Assembly: GCA_947504025.1 (NCBI GenBank)
Contig: CANNFX010000001.1
Coordinates: forward strand, 310,001-374,000
DNA: 64,000 bases
Reading direction: 5' to 3'
Origin: an uncultured Sphingomonadaceae bacterium
Lineage (GTDB): Bacteria > Pseudomonadota > Alphaproteobacteria > Sphingomonadales > Sphingomonadaceae
The notes under the pieces: model-generated
The model's input: the letters and a program-made list of their open reading frames with translations, nothing else
Told to the model about the DNA's origin: nothing
Database searches by the model: none
Position numbers and translations under genes: made by a program
Shown: piece after piece, positions 23,911-33,640 of the stretch
Numbering within the stretch: the stretch's first letter is position 1
Layout of the letters: each line of letters begins with the position of its first letter

Positions 23911-25950
23911 ATGAACTCGCTGAAAAAATGGCTTCTTTTGGGTACGCTTATCTGTGCGGCGCCTATAGCAGCTCAGAACGACCAACTTCGCCAAGCCCCG
24001 CCTGCCGACTGGGTTGTCGAGTCCGAACCTATGGCAGTTCCAGAAGACGCCAGCGGCCTGCTCTTCTCACGGAGACAGGACATTCTTGTCCATCTGGACG
24101 AGCAAGGCGAATCTCTGTTTACAGGACAGTTTCTGCGCGTGCTCCACCCGCAAGCGCTGCAAGCGGGAAACGTCGCGATTGTCTGGAATCCGGCTTCAGG
24201 CACACCCACTGTCCACCGCTTGCGCGTGCACCGCGAGGGCACAGTAATTGACGTTCTAGAGACCAATGAATTCGAAATTTTACGGCGCGAGGATCAGCTC
24301 GAACAATCGATGCTCGACGGATTGCTCACCGCTGTCTTGCGTGTGCCTGACTTAAGAGTTGGCGACGATATCGAGTTTGCCTTCACCGTTCCGCTGCATG
24401 ACCCGACTTTCAAAAACCAAAACTCCGGTGTTCTCGCCCTCGCCGATAGCTTACCCGGAGGGCGCCTGCGTCTTGGCCTGAGCTGGGTCGATGGAGAGGA
24501 ACCAACAGTGGCAATCCCGGAGGGCCTGAAGCAATATACCAGCCGCGGAAAAGACAGTTTGCAGATCCTTGTTGAGAATGCCCCCACGGTGAGCGCACCA
24601 AAAGATGCGCCGCCGCGTTATGGCTGGCACCGGATGGCTCAATATTCCGATTTTGCAGACTGGCAGTCCATATCCCGCCGCTTCGAACCGATGTTTACGC
24701 AGGCAGCTGAACTGGCTGCAGATTCGCCAATAAAACAAGAAGCGGCGCGAATTGCCTCAGCCCACAGCAGCAAGCGCGACCAAGCAGAAGCCGCTCTCGA
24801 TCTAGTGCAGAGGCAAGTCCGCTATGTCTATGTCGGCCTTGGCGGTGGAAACTACATGCCAGCGACTGCCGAAGAAACTTGGGATCGCCGTTATGGTGAT
24901 TGTAAGGGCAAAACCACGCTCCTGATGGCCCTTCTGAACGAGCTCGGCATCGAAGCGGAGGCTGTACTGGTAAACAATCAAGGCGGCGATGATGGCGCTG
25001 ATGAGCGCTTGCCCAGCCCCGCCCTGTTCGATCACATCTTGGTACGAGCGAACATTGATGGCGAAGCTCTGTGGATGGATGGGACATTGCCGGACGTTTC
25101 CGATGCCCGCCCCCAGCCTGCGATGCCATATCGCTGGGTCTTGCCTCTGACAAAGAAGGGGAGCGCGTTGGAGGCTATCCCCTTCGAACCATTTGCTTTC
25201 CCGCAGGAGATGGGACTGTATGAATTGGATGCGCGTGCAGGTTTTGATGCCCCCGCCACGATCACTCACAGCGGTGTAAAACGCGGAATCGAAGGCTTGT
25301 CGGAATACGTTCAGTTCTCCGCCTTAACAGCCGAGCAGCTTGAAACCACACTTCGTGGTGCTTTGGAAGGCAATGCGCAGTGGAACGAAGTCACATCAGC
25401 CCGTTATCGGTATGATCGAGAGACACAGGCCAGCATCCTAACGATTACCGGCACTGGACCAGTTGATTGGGATAAAGACGGCGGAGGAGCATATTCGCTT
25501 ACCCTGCCGGGCGGCGGTTTCAACCCGCCTAGCAGGCGTCAGCGTGCCAGCAATCAAGATCAGAATGCGCCGTTCTATGTCCGGCCAACCTATAGCTGTT
25601 ACGCGACCACCGTTCGCCTCCCAGAAGGTACCGATGTAAAGAACTGGGGCTTCAATTCCGTGTTCGATACGATGATGTACGGTCGACTATATTACAGGAT
25701 GATGGAACGGCGCGACGATGGAACGATCCGCATGGTCCGCGGTGCACGTGTCGAGCGCCCTGAAAGCGACAAAGCTCAGGTGGGCCGCGACAATGGACGA
25801 TTGTCGAAGTTTGATAACTCCAAAGCGAACATCTCATATGATCCCGACCGGACCATGCGCGTTTGGGGCAATATGGTTCCGGTACCTGCGACTTACGAGA
25901 TTGACTGGACCGCTGCCGCCGCACCGTGCTTGCCAAAGGACGTGCAATAG
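23911..25950 (+). CDS. DUF3857/transglutaminase-like periplasmic protein
   Basis: This 679-residue protein has a signal peptide (LLLGTLICAAPIAAQ), a DUF3857 beta-rich region at about 60-230, and a transglutaminase-like domain at about 260-390. The papain-type triad is present: Cys in RYGDCKGKT, His in FDHILVRA, Asp in WMDGTLPD. The C-terminal 250 residues are beta-rich (DUF2569/DUF3858-like in many relatives). Family members are exported and of unknown biological role; proteolysis or peptide crosslinking is possible. It stands alone between purC and a convergent lipid kinase. Confidence 0.85.
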   Translation: MNSLKKWLLLGTLICAAPIAAQNDQLRQAPPADWVVESEPMAVPEDASGLLFSRRQDILVHLDEQGESLFTGQFLRVLHPQALQAGNVAIVWNPASGTPTVHRLRVHREGTVIDVLETNEFEILRREDQLEQSMLDGLLTAVLRVPDLRVGDDIEFAFTVPLHDPTFKNQNSGVLALADSLPGGRLRLGLSWVDGEEPTVAIPEGLKQYTSRGKDSLQILVENAPTVSAPKDAPPRYGWHRMAQYSDFADWQSISRRFEPMFTQAAELAADSPIKQEAARIASAHSSKRDQAEAALDLVQRQVRYVYVGLGGGNYMPATAEETWDRRYGDCKGKTTLLMALLNELGIEAEAVLVNNQGGDDGADERLPSPALFDHILVRANIDGEALWMDGTLPDVSDARPQPAMPYRWVLPLTKKGSALEAIPFEPFAFPQEMGLYELDARAGFDAPATITHSGVKRGIEGLSEYVQFSALTAEQLETTLRGALEGNAQWNEVTSARYRYDRETQASILTITGTGPVDWDKDGGGAYSLTLPGGGFNPPSRRQRASNQDQNAPFYVRPTYSCYATTVRLPEGTDVKNWGFNSVFDTMMYGRLYYRMMERRDDGTIRMVRGARVERPESDKAQVGRDNGRLSKFDNSKANISYDPDRTMRVWGNMVPVPATYEIDWTAAAAPCLPKDVQ

Positions 25951-25966
25951 CGAGGAGAAGCAGCGT

Positions 25967-26845
25967 TCAGATGCAGTAGCGGACAACCTGTCCACTTGGG
26001 GCAATGCGCCCCATCACGGGCAGCACCTGATCGCCATCGACCTGTGTCGGCAGATCGCCGTCACCAAGTTCTGCCCATTTGACTGTGGACGTCTTCGCCA
26101 GGCCGAGTTCTCCCGGATCACGCCCGGTCATAACCGCCCAAGCGAAGCGCAGGCAAGCAAGCCTCGTGCTACGCTCAATCACCACCAACTCCAGTGTCGA
26201 CGCGCTCAGCGCCGCCTTTGGCGACAGACTGAACGGTCCGCCATAGAATTTGCCGCGCGCTGCAAAGACTGCCTCACCTTGCATTTCCCAAATGCGGCCA
26301 TCGATGCCTTGCGCCTTCACCGGCATTGGATCCTGCGGCCAGCGTGCGAGCATTTTTAGTGCAGATACGACATAGGCGTACCGTCCTATCTTCGCTTTCA
26401 ACCCAGATGAAACACGCGATACGGCAACACTGTCCGGACCGATCGAAAGACATGCCAACACAGGCATGTCATCGAAGGTGAACAGCGGAGAGCGAATCCA
26501 GCTTTGCGGTCCCCTACCCCACGCTGCTGCGATCTGGACTGCGAATTTATCGGGATCTGTATGATAGCCAAGTTCCCGTGCCACGAGATTGATAGTGCCA
26601 GCGGGAGAAACGCATAGCGGCACTTTGCCAGCACGTTTGCCCAATCCGCGAACTGTCTGGCGCAAAGCGCCGTCGCCACCATGCACGCAAACCAGTTCAC
26701 AGTCGGGCGACACCGTAACTCCATCGGGCCGCGTTTCGATCAAGGTTACTGCCCAATCGAAATGCTCAAGTGCTGCAACGAGTTGCTCCAGCCTGTCACG
26801 CCGGAACCGACCCGAGGTCGGATTATAGACTAGATCAAGCCTCAT
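25967..26845 (-). CDS. Diacylglycerol/lipid kinase, DAGK catalytic family
   Basis: The 292-residue protein has the soluble DAGK_cat fold: nucleotide-binding NPTSGR near the N-terminus, CVHGGDGALR, and SPAGTINLVARELGY. It should phosphorylate diacylglycerol or a related lipid with ATP at the inner face of the membrane. Its ATG follows directly on the stop codon of the upstream gene (TAA-ATG with no gap), a phosphoethanolamine-transferase/sulfatase-like protein, so the two are coupled. An attractive reading is that it recycles the diacylglycerol left when a headgroup is removed from phosphatidylethanolamine. Confidence 0.88.
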   Translation of the reverse strand: MRLDLVYNPTSGRFRRDRLEQLVAALEHFDWAVTLIETRPDGVTVSPDCELVCVHGGDGALRQTVRGLGKRAGKVPLCVSPAGTINLVARELGYHTDPDKFAVQIAAAWGRGPQSWIRSPLFTFDDMPVLACLSIGPDSVAVSRVSSGLKAKIGRYAYVVSALKMLARWPQDPMPVKAQGIDGRIWEMQGEAVFAARGKFYGGPFSLSPKAALSASTLELVVIERSTRLACLRFAWAVMTGRDPGELGLAKTSTVKWAELGDGDLPTQVDGDQVLPVMGRIAPSGQVVRYCI

Positions 26846-28393
26846 TTAATCACTGCCTGGAAACGCGCTGCTAGCACTGACTTCGATTGTGTCGCCCCTT
26901 GTCATCGGAATGACGTTGCGGCCGAACCAGACATAACGCGCTGTCGGTTGATCCAGATCATTATCATACGCCTGCGCCACAGCTGCACGATCATACCCCA
27001 TCCAGCCGAGCGAGGCGGAGAACACCTGGCTTGCACTATGTCCGCCAGTCCCGCTGGGCTCATATCGTGCATCCAAGCCCGCCGGCAAAAATGCGAGCAG
27101 CGGAATGCGGAACTCATCGGCACCTGGATCACTACTGCAATGAGCAAGCATGCCGCCCTCGAGATTCTGACCGTGATCGGACAGGTACGCGATGACCACT
27201 TTGCTACGATCGACGCCGTCCAACAAGCGATCGAAAAAGTCGCGCTTCGAATATTCGAGCGCGGTATCATATTGCACTTGTTTTGGACTGCCTTCGGGAA
27301 TTGCGCCCTTGGGGTAGTGATCACGATACTGGAAATGCACGCCGCGCAGCAGCGCGTAAGTGAAGGATTTTTCGTTACCTTTAAGGCGCGTATTTAGCAT
27401 CTCGGCGATCCGGTCATCTGTATCCATATCCCCGGCCAGACCTTGATAATCATCAATCAATGCGCGTTCAGGTTTGAGCAGCAGATTTTGCGGCGCACCC
27501 GTGGTCTGCCCGTCCAGCAACGACGTCTGGTACCCGGCCTTTCGCGCATAAGCCCAAATAGAGGGCGTAGCGCGTAAATCGGTAGTCGGATCAACATTTC
27601 GGACGTCGACACCAGAGCGCAGCGCAACGTTCGCTGGCGCACTGCAGTGCCCCATCGAAGCGGTGGGTCCAAAGTCTGTAACGCCCATTTCGATCACATT
27701 CGGCAGGATGAGGCGCTTGAAAGGCTCATAAGCAACGCTTTCGTCGACAACCCAAACTATGTGCTGCGGCGTGCCATCGGTCTGCGGTTCAAGCGTAACT
27801 GCACCGCGAGAAGGTGCAGGTTCGGCAAGGGCAAGTCCGATCAAATAGCTATATGCATTACGCTCTGCCCCAAGCGGGAAGCTGAAAAGGAGGCTAGGGA
27901 TTATGAGGCACCCAGCTCCGATCAATCCATTTGTCCGTCCCGGATTTGCCAGCAGTTTGCGTGCGACCAACAGCAGTAAAATCGCAGTAATCAACTGAGC
28001 CGCGACTAGAACCAGAGGGCCGGTGAATTCTCCCGCTGCGTGGCCCGCCTGCCTGGCTTCCGCCAACATCCAGCCGAGTTCTGGTGCGCCCAGCAACCCG
28101 CCAATTGTCTGCCCGAAACCAAGGTTGGGCATGATCGACAATGTGATCAGTACCAGCGCCGCCAAAAACCATCGCTTTGGCAAATACACGATCGCTCCCA
28201 GCAAAGCTGCTGCTTGCGTAGCGAGAATGGCCAAATTCCATCCGGCATTCACCCAATCGTCAGCCGCGGCGCGGTACAAAACGGCGTTCACCAGCTGAAA
28301 CCGGTTCGCGATGGCATAGAAGCCCGCAAACGCAATCAGCCCTGCTATCATATGCCATATCGGTCGCGCTGGTTTGGTGTTCTGGTTACCCAT
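26846..28393 (-). CDS. Sulfatase/phosphoethanolamine-transferase-like membrane protein
   Basis: About 515 residues: five or so N-terminal membrane helices (residues 10-195), then a large alkaline-phosphatase-superfamily domain. HIVWVVDESV supplies the first metal-site acids and IAYLSDHGQNLEGG the second, with a late GGHSASQVF His. The nucleophile region reads SMGHCSAPANVALRSG, which is between the EptA form (CGTxTA) and the sulfatase C-x-P-S-R form, so the attacking residue is uncertain. I start at 28393 (MGNQNTKP) rather than the longer 28450. The coupling to a lipid kinase favours a lipid headgroup transferase in the periplasm over a true sulfatase. Confidence 0.75.
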   Translation of the reverse strand: MGNQNTKPARPIWHMIAGLIAFAGFYAIANRFQLVNAVLYRAAADDWVNAGWNLAILATQAAALLGAIVYLPKRWFLAALVLITLSIMPNLGFGQTIGGLLGAPELGWMLAEARQAGHAAGEFTGPLVLVAAQLITAILLLLVARKLLANPGRTNGLIGAGCLIIPSLLFSFPLGAERNAYSYLIGLALAEPAPSRGAVTLEPQTDGTPQHIVWVVDESVAYEPFKRLILPNVIEMGVTDFGPTASMGHCSAPANVALRSGVDVRNVDPTTDLRATPSIWAYARKAGYQTSLLDGQTTGAPQNLLLKPERALIDDYQGLAGDMDTDDRIAEMLNTRLKGNEKSFTYALLRGVHFQYRDHYPKGAIPEGSPKQVQYDTALEYSKRDFFDRLLDGVDRSKVVIAYLSDHGQNLEGGMLAHCSSDPGADEFRIPLLAFLPAGLDARYEPSGTGGHSASQVFSASLGWMGYDRAAVAQAYDNDLDQPTARYVWFGRNVIPMTRGDTIEVSASSAFPGSD

Positions 28394-28471
28394 CTGTTCG
28401 CCATAGAGCGCACCAGTTAGGAAAAGGCAAAATTCGACTTGCCTGTGCACGTTGCGCTGGTCACGATGCGC

Positions 28472-31333
28472 ATGTCTTCAAAGTTCAGTGTTTCGGAGAG
28501 AAAATTGCGTTTACTTCTAGGCTTGCTACCCATTGCTTTGGCCGGGTGTGCAACCATTTCCGAAACGCCTCGGATTGCATCTGAAGAGGTTCCCACCTGG
28601 GCTTTCGAGAATAGCGATATTCCGGTGGATCCCGAATATGTCTTCGGATCACTACCCAATGGGCTGCGCTATGCCATACGGCAAAATGCAACGCCTGAAG
28701 GGACTGCATTGGTCCGCATGGAGATCGCCTCGGGTTCACTTTCGGAAACTGATAGTGAGCGCGGCTACGCGCATTTCCTCGAGCATATGGCGTTCAACGG
28801 TTCGAAACGCATTCCCGAAGGCGAAATGATCAAGCTGCTCGAACGCGAAGGATTGGCGTTTGGGGCCGACACCAATGCCTCAACCAGTTTCGAGCAGACA
28901 CAATATAAACTGGATTTACCGCGCAATGATCCGGCGCTGCTCGACACTGCCCTGATGCTGATGCGGGAAACCGCCAGTGAGCTGACCATCGCTCAGGATG
29001 CTGTCGAGCGTGAACGCGGCGTCGTATTATCCGAGAGGCGAGACCGCAACACGTATAGTCTTCAAGAGACCGTCGACCGGCTGGAATTCCTGACGCCTGG
29101 CGCTCGTTTCACGAAACGACTGCCCATTGGCACAATTGAGACACTTGAAGCCGCTAACGCCGCCGGATTACGCACCTTTTATTTGCGTGAATATGTCCCT
29201 GCAAACACTACAATTATTGTCGTTGGCGATTTTGACGAAGCTTTGGTGAAGGCTGAAATAGAGAAACATTTTTCAAGCTGGCGATCAGCGCCCATTCCTG
29301 ATGAGCCTGAAACCGGCCCAGTATCACTGGGCCGCGCTGGCGAGACCGACATCTATATCGACGCCGCCCTTTCCGAGCGTATCACAGCGTCACGCCACGG
29401 CCCTTGGCTGAACGAACCCGACAGCATTGCTGTGCGCCGAGAAAAGTTATTGCGTAGAATTGGCTATTCAATCATCAATCGCCGCCTGCAACGCGAGGGG
29501 CGCAAAGAGGACGCAGCCTTTCGGGGAGCCGGTTTTGGCACCGGTGAGACCTTCAAGATCGGGCGAACCACCAATCTGGTCGTGGATGCCGGGGACGGCG
29601 AATGGCAAAATGCCTTTCTGACCGCTACCGAAATCTGGAACCGTGCGATGATCGGCGGGTTCACCGAAGCGGAAGTTGCAGAACAGATAGCCAATATCCG
29701 TACCCAGGCCGAGAACGCGACCGCCTCGGCCGGCACCCGTTCGAATGGTCAATATGTGGGGGCAATATTAGCTCTGATTGAACGTGATCTTGTGCCCTCA
29801 ACACCTGCAGGTTCGCAAGCACGCTTCGAAGCGATTGTTCCGGACATTACACCCGATACCGTGCTTGCAGCAGTGAAAAACCACGCAGTTCCTCTCACAA
29901 ATCCGCTCATCCGTTTCCGCGGGCGCAAAGCGCCCAAAGGAGGTGCAGAAGCACTGAGAGCCACATGGGACAAAGGCATCGTAGCTCCAACCACCGAAAA
30001 GGCTGCAAACGTAACGAAGCCGTTTGCTTATGTGAATTTTGGCACGCCGGGGTTGCTTGTGAGCGATATTTTGGACGACCGCTTCGATCTCCGCATGCTG
30101 ACGTTCTCGAACGGGTTGAAACTCAATTTGAAGTCAACCGATCTGCAGGCCGACCGTATTCGCTTCCGCTTGCATATAGATGGCGGGCGGATGCTCAACA
30201 CGAAGGATGATCCGCTCGCGACCTCACTGGTCAGCAGCCTGCCAGTTGGCGGTTTGGGTGAACATACGCAGGACGAGTTGCAGTCCATCCTAGCTGGGCA
30301 CAGCGTCGGACTTTCAATCGGCGCAAGCAACGACACCTTTCTGCTTGGCGGCGGGACAACACGGCGTGATTTCAAACTACAGTTGCAATTGCTAACCGCT
30401 GCGATCGCCGATCCCGGTTACCGCAGGCAAGGCGAAATCCAGTACCGGCGCAATATCGCCAATTTTTTCGCCAGCCTTAATGCAACACCATCTGCAACAA
30501 TGCGAAATTCGCTGGGTAAGATCATCAGTGATGATGATCCTCGTTTCTCGCTACAAGCACCCGAAAAATACAAGGAACTCAACTTCGAAAGGCTTCGCAA
30601 TACCATCGCTGACCGCCTCATCAACGGCGCGATGGAACTGACCGTGGTAGGCGATTTTGAGGAAGATGCGGTTATCGAAATGGTCGCTGCAACGCTGGGC
30701 GCCCTGCCTGAGCGCGAGATGGACTTCCGGCCTTATGACAACAGGCGCGAGCGAAGCTTCACCGATGATCGCTCCCAGCGCATTCTGCGACACACAGGGG
30801 AAGCCGATCAGGCCTTGCTGTACCGCATCTGGCCAACGCGCGACGACGAGAATTTGAAGGAAGTTCTGGAGCTGGAAGTTCTGGAACGAATCATGCGATT
30901 GCAATTGACCGAAAATCTTCGTGAAAAACTGGGCAAGACCTATTCACCTGGCGCCAGCAGCCGTTCGAGCGATACATTTCGCGACTATGGCACCTTTGCC
31001 ATTTCAGCCTCTGTAGACGTGCAAGAAGTCGATGCGACGCGCGAAGCAATAGCTGAAACCGTCGAGGCTCTGCGCACCGATTCAATCAATCAGGACACAC
31101 TCGACCGTGCGCGGCGACCGGTGCTCGAAAGTTTCGACAATGCGCTCAAAACCAATGGCGGTTGGATTTCAGTCATCGATCAGGCGCAGAGCGATCCCGG
31201 TCGGCGTGAGCGATATCTGAAACAACGCGATTTGCTGGTCGCAATCACACCCGAAGCAATCAAGACCGCAGCCGAGCGCTATCTCGCTTTTGAAGACGGG
31301 CTTGAATTGCTGGTCCTGCCCAAAGGCGAGTGA
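28472..31333 (+). CDS. M16 (insulinase-like) zinc peptidase, lipoprotein
   Basis: A 953-residue peptidase with two M16 halves. The N-terminal half keeps the inverted zinc motif HFLEH followed, about 75 residues later, by the third ligand region RGVVLSERRDRN; the C-terminal half is an inactive partner domain (GKTYSPGASSRSSD). A lipobox LAGC after KLRLLLGLLPIA shows export and lipid anchoring. The start is uncertain: ATG at 28472 gives the best signal peptide, but 28439 and 28466 are also open, and no Shine-Dalgarno is obvious. It probably degrades peptides in the periplasm. Confidence 0.9.
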   Translation: MSSKFSVSERKLRLLLGLLPIALAGCATISETPRIASEEVPTWAFENSDIPVDPEYVFGSLPNGLRYAIRQNATPEGTALVRMEIASGSLSETDSERGYAHFLEHMAFNGSKRIPEGEMIKLLEREGLAFGADTNASTSFEQTQYKLDLPRNDPALLDTALMLMRETASELTIAQDAVERERGVVLSERRDRNTYSLQETVDRLEFLTPGARFTKRLPIGTIETLEAANAAGLRTFYLREYVPANTTIIVVGDFDEALVKAEIEKHFSSWRSAPIPDEPETGPVSLGRAGETDIYIDAALSERITASRHGPWLNEPDSIAVRREKLLRRIGYSIINRRLQREGRKEDAAFRGAGFGTGETFKIGRTTNLVVDAGDGEWQNAFLTATEIWNRAMIGGFTEAEVAEQIANIRTQAENATASAGTRSNGQYVGAILALIERDLVPSTPAGSQARFEAIVPDITPDTVLAAVKNHAVPLTNPLIRFRGRKAPKGGAEALRATWDKGIVAPTTEKAANVTKPFAYVNFGTPGLLVSDILDDRFDLRMLTFSNGLKLNLKSTDLQADRIRFRLHIDGGRMLNTKDDPLATSLVSSLPVGGLGEHTQDELQSILAGHSVGLSIGASNDTFLLGGGTTRRDFKLQLQLLTAAIADPGYRRQGEIQYRRNIANFFASLNATPSATMRNSLGKIISDDDPRFSLQAPEKYKELNFERLRNTIADRLINGAMELTVVGDFEEDAVIEMVAATLGALPEREMDFRPYDNRRERSFTDDRSQRILRHTGEADQALLYRIWPTRDDENLKEVLELEVLERIMRLQLTENLREKLGKTYSPGASSRSSDTFRDYGTFAISASVDVQEVDATREAIAETVEALRTDSINQDTLDRARRPVLESFDNALKTNGGWISVIDQAQSDPGRRERYLKQRDLLVAITPEAIKTAAERYLAFEDGLELLVLPKGE

Positions 31334-31337
31334 GATC

Positions 31338-32555
31338 TCACTCAACCGCAGTTGTGTGGATATGCAACTCGCCTTCTAATGTCCGGTGAACGGGGCATTT
31401 GTCGGCGATTTCGATCAACTTCGCGCGTTGCTCATCCGTAAGGTCGCCAAACAATGTAATCGAGCGGTCGATGGCTTGAATCTGGCCACCCTCCTTGTCG
31501 CAATCCGCACAATCTTCCTGATGGTTGCGAGTATGCTCCAATTCGACAGAAACCCGTTCCAGTGGGATTTTCTTGCGATCAGCATACATCTTGATCGTCA
31601 TTGATGTGCAAGTGCCTAGCGAGGCCAGCAACAGGTCGTAGGGCGTAGGCCCATCATCATTGCCGCCAAAGCTTTCCGGCTCGTCCGAAATGAAAACATG
31701 GTGCGATGTCCGGACCCATTGGGCGAATTTTCCGCCTGCTGTTGATACTGAAACCGTACCCTCTGTGGGCATGAGCTGAACATCTTCATCTGCCGGCAAG
31801 TAGCGCTCCGCCCACGCAGCGATTGTCACGGCTGCATATTCGGCTGAACCTTCGGTGGTCAGCAAATGGTCTGCTCCATCCAAAGCAACGAAGCTCTTGG
31901 GATGTTTCGCCGCCAGAAAGATATGGCTGGCATTGTCTATCCCGACCAAATCATCGGTCGGTGAATGCATCACCAGCAGCGCACGCCCCAGATTGGCAAG
32001 CCGCTCCGCTTGTGGTTGGTTGCGGCCTTGTTCGAGGAAACCCTTTGCAACACGAAAGCTGCGCCCGGCAATTGAAACATCGGCTTCGCCTTCGGCCTCA
32101 ACCCGTTCGACCCCATCACCTAGCTGATGAAACACGTGGGTCGTATCGAACGGAGCCCCCAAAGTCGCCACGGCCTTACATTCGGGAATGCCGCTTGCTG
32201 CAGCGATCACAGCCGCTCCACCCAGGCTGTGTCCGATCAGCAACGTCGGTGCAAGACCGCGACCTCGCATCGCAGAGGCAGCAGCAGTTAGATCATCTAT
32301 GTTGGAAACGAAGCCAGCATTGGCAAACTCGCCCTCACTGCTGCCAAGGCCGGTAAAGTCAAACCGAAGAACAGCAATACCCTGCTTTGCCAGGGCGGAT
32401 GCGATGCGTGTCGCAGCGCGGCTTTGTTTCCCGCAGGTGAAGCAATGCGCAAATAAGGCTGCCGCCCGGGGACGATCATACAGTGGCAACTCGAGGCGGC
32501 CGTCGAGCATTTGCCCATTTGCACCTGCAAAGCTGAATTTCTCTGTCTTGATCAT
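31338..32555 (-). CDS. Bifunctional alpha/beta hydrolase-OsmC protein
   Basis: The 405-residue protein fuses an alpha/beta hydrolase (nucleophile elbow GHSLGG, residues 1-250) to an OsmC-type peroxiredoxin-like domain (about 265-400) with its two redox cysteines in SLGTCTSM and DKCPVHR. OsmC domains reduce organic hydroperoxides. I start at the ATG at 32555 (MIKTEKFSFAG) because conservation begins there. This fusion is known in proteobacteria. It is divergent from purS, with a 7-7-7 inverted repeat between them. Confidence 0.9.
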   Translation of the reverse strand: MIKTEKFSFAGANGQMLDGRLELPLYDRPRAAALFAHCFTCGKQSRAATRIASALAKQGIAVLRFDFTGLGSSEGEFANAGFVSNIDDLTAAASAMRGRGLAPTLLIGHSLGGAAVIAAASGIPECKAVATLGAPFDTTHVFHQLGDGVERVEAEGEADVSIAGRSFRVAKGFLEQGRNQPQAERLANLGRALLVMHSPTDDLVGIDNASHIFLAAKHPKSFVALDGADHLLTTEGSAEYAAVTIAAWAERYLPADEDVQLMPTEGTVSVSTAGGKFAQWVRTSHHVFISDEPESFGGNDDGPTPYDLLLASLGTCTSMTIKMYADRKKIPLERVSVELEHTRNHQEDCADCDKEGGQIQAIDRSITLFGDLTDEQRAKLIEIADKCPVHRTLEGELHIHTTAVE

Positions 32556-32590
32556 CCGAATTCTCCTTTGCCTCACCATTCGCAGCAAAA

Positions 32591-32611
32591 CAGTGGTTGG
32601 TTACACCACTG
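32591..32611. promoter_or_regulatory. Inverted repeat between hydrolase-OsmC gene and purS
   Basis: CAGTGGT (32591-32597) and ACCACTG (32605-32611) are exact reverse complements around seven bases. It lies 36 bases upstream of the hydrolase-OsmC start and 100 bases upstream of purS. It could be an operator for either direction; no consensus was recognised. Confidence 0.3.
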
Positions 32612-32710
32612 CGCGGACGATAACAGGGTCTGCATGACTTGCACCTTTTGAGCACTGGCGGCATAGGCTGCGCGGACAGGAACCCTCCCTTTTACAAAGG
32701 CCCGATTCCC

Positions 32711-32953
32711 ATGAAAGTTCGCATCCATGTCAGCCTGAAACCTGGCGTGCTCGACCCGCAGGGCCGCGCCGTTCACCACGCGCTGGAAGGGCTCGGTTTT
32801 GAAGGTGTCGACGATGTACGCATAGGCCGCCTTGTCGAGATGGACGTGGCCGACGGTACTTCTGACGACCGGATTGACGAAATGTGCCGCAAGCTGCTCG
32901 CCAATATGGTGATCGAAAACTACCGCATCGAAAAGGTATCGGAGAACGCCTGA
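32711..32953 (+). CDS. purS: Phosphoribosylformylglycinamidine synthase subunit PurS
   Basis: PurS is the small subunit that, with PurL and PurQ, makes FGAM in purine synthesis. The 80-residue product has the family pattern [18 protein letters not shown] and [14 protein letters not shown]. Its TGA shares one base with the purQ ATG. purL is not seen here. Confidence 0.95.
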   Translation: MKVRIHVSLKPGVLDPQGRAVHHALEGLGFEGVDDVRIGRLVEMDVADGTSDDRIDEMCRKLLANMVIENYRIEKVSENA

Positions 32954-33630
32954 TGGCTTTCAGATCTGCCGTCATCACTTTCCCGGGTTCCAACTGCGAC
33001 CGCGATATGGCCGTGGCACTGGAACAAGTGTCTGGTGCTGCGCCGCTGCGTGTTTGGCACGGTGATGCCGACTTACCTCAAGAACTTGATTTCATAGCCC
33101 TGCCCGGCGGCTTCTCCTACGGGGATTATCTCCGCTCCGGTTCAATGGCTTCGCGCAGTCCGATCATGCGGTCAGTTGTGCAGGCAGCCGAGCGCGGCGT
33201 ACCCGTGCTGGGCGTATGCAACGGCTTTCAGGTTCTGACCGAAAGCGGCCTTCTGCCAGGTGCGTTGATGCGTAATGCCGGAATCAATTTTGTCTGCCGC
33301 GATACAGAACTCTCGGTTGAAAATGCACAATCATTGTTCACAAGCGGATATGAGACGGGACAGCGGATCACCATTCCTGTTGCTCACCACGACGGAAATT
33401 TCTTCGCAGATGATGCCACTCTCGATCGGATCGAAGGCGATGGCCGCGTAGCGTTCCGATACACAGACCCAGTCAACGGCTCAGCCCGCGATATCGCAGG
33501 CGTGCTCAACGCTGCTGGCAATGTCCTGGGTATGATGCCGCATCCCGAACGTGCAATCGAAGATGCACATGGGGGCCGCGACGGACGAACAATGTTTGAA
33601 AGTGCAATACGCGGCTTGGTAACCGCTTAA
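32953..33630 (+). CDS. purQ: Phosphoribosylformylglycinamidine synthase subunit PurQ
   Basis: PurQ is the glutaminase subunit that supplies ammonia to PurL. The 225-residue class-I amidotransferase has the oxyanion strand [14 protein letters not shown], the nucleophile Cys in VLGVCNGFQ, and the His/Glu of the triad in MMPHPERA. The ATG overlaps the purS stop by one base. An upstream in-frame ATG at 32884 lies inside purS and is not the start. Confidence 0.96.
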   Translation: MAFRSAVITFPGSNCDRDMAVALEQVSGAAPLRVWHGDADLPQELDFIALPGGFSYGDYLRSGSMASRSPIMRSVVQAAERGVPVLGVCNGFQVLTESGLLPGALMRNAGINFVCRDTELSVENAQSLFTSGYETGQRITIPVAHHDGNFFADDATLDRIEGDGRVAFRYTDPVNGSARDIAGVLNAAGNVLGMMPHPERAIEDAHGGRDGRTMFESAIRGLVTA

Positions 33631-33640
33631 TCAAAGCGGC

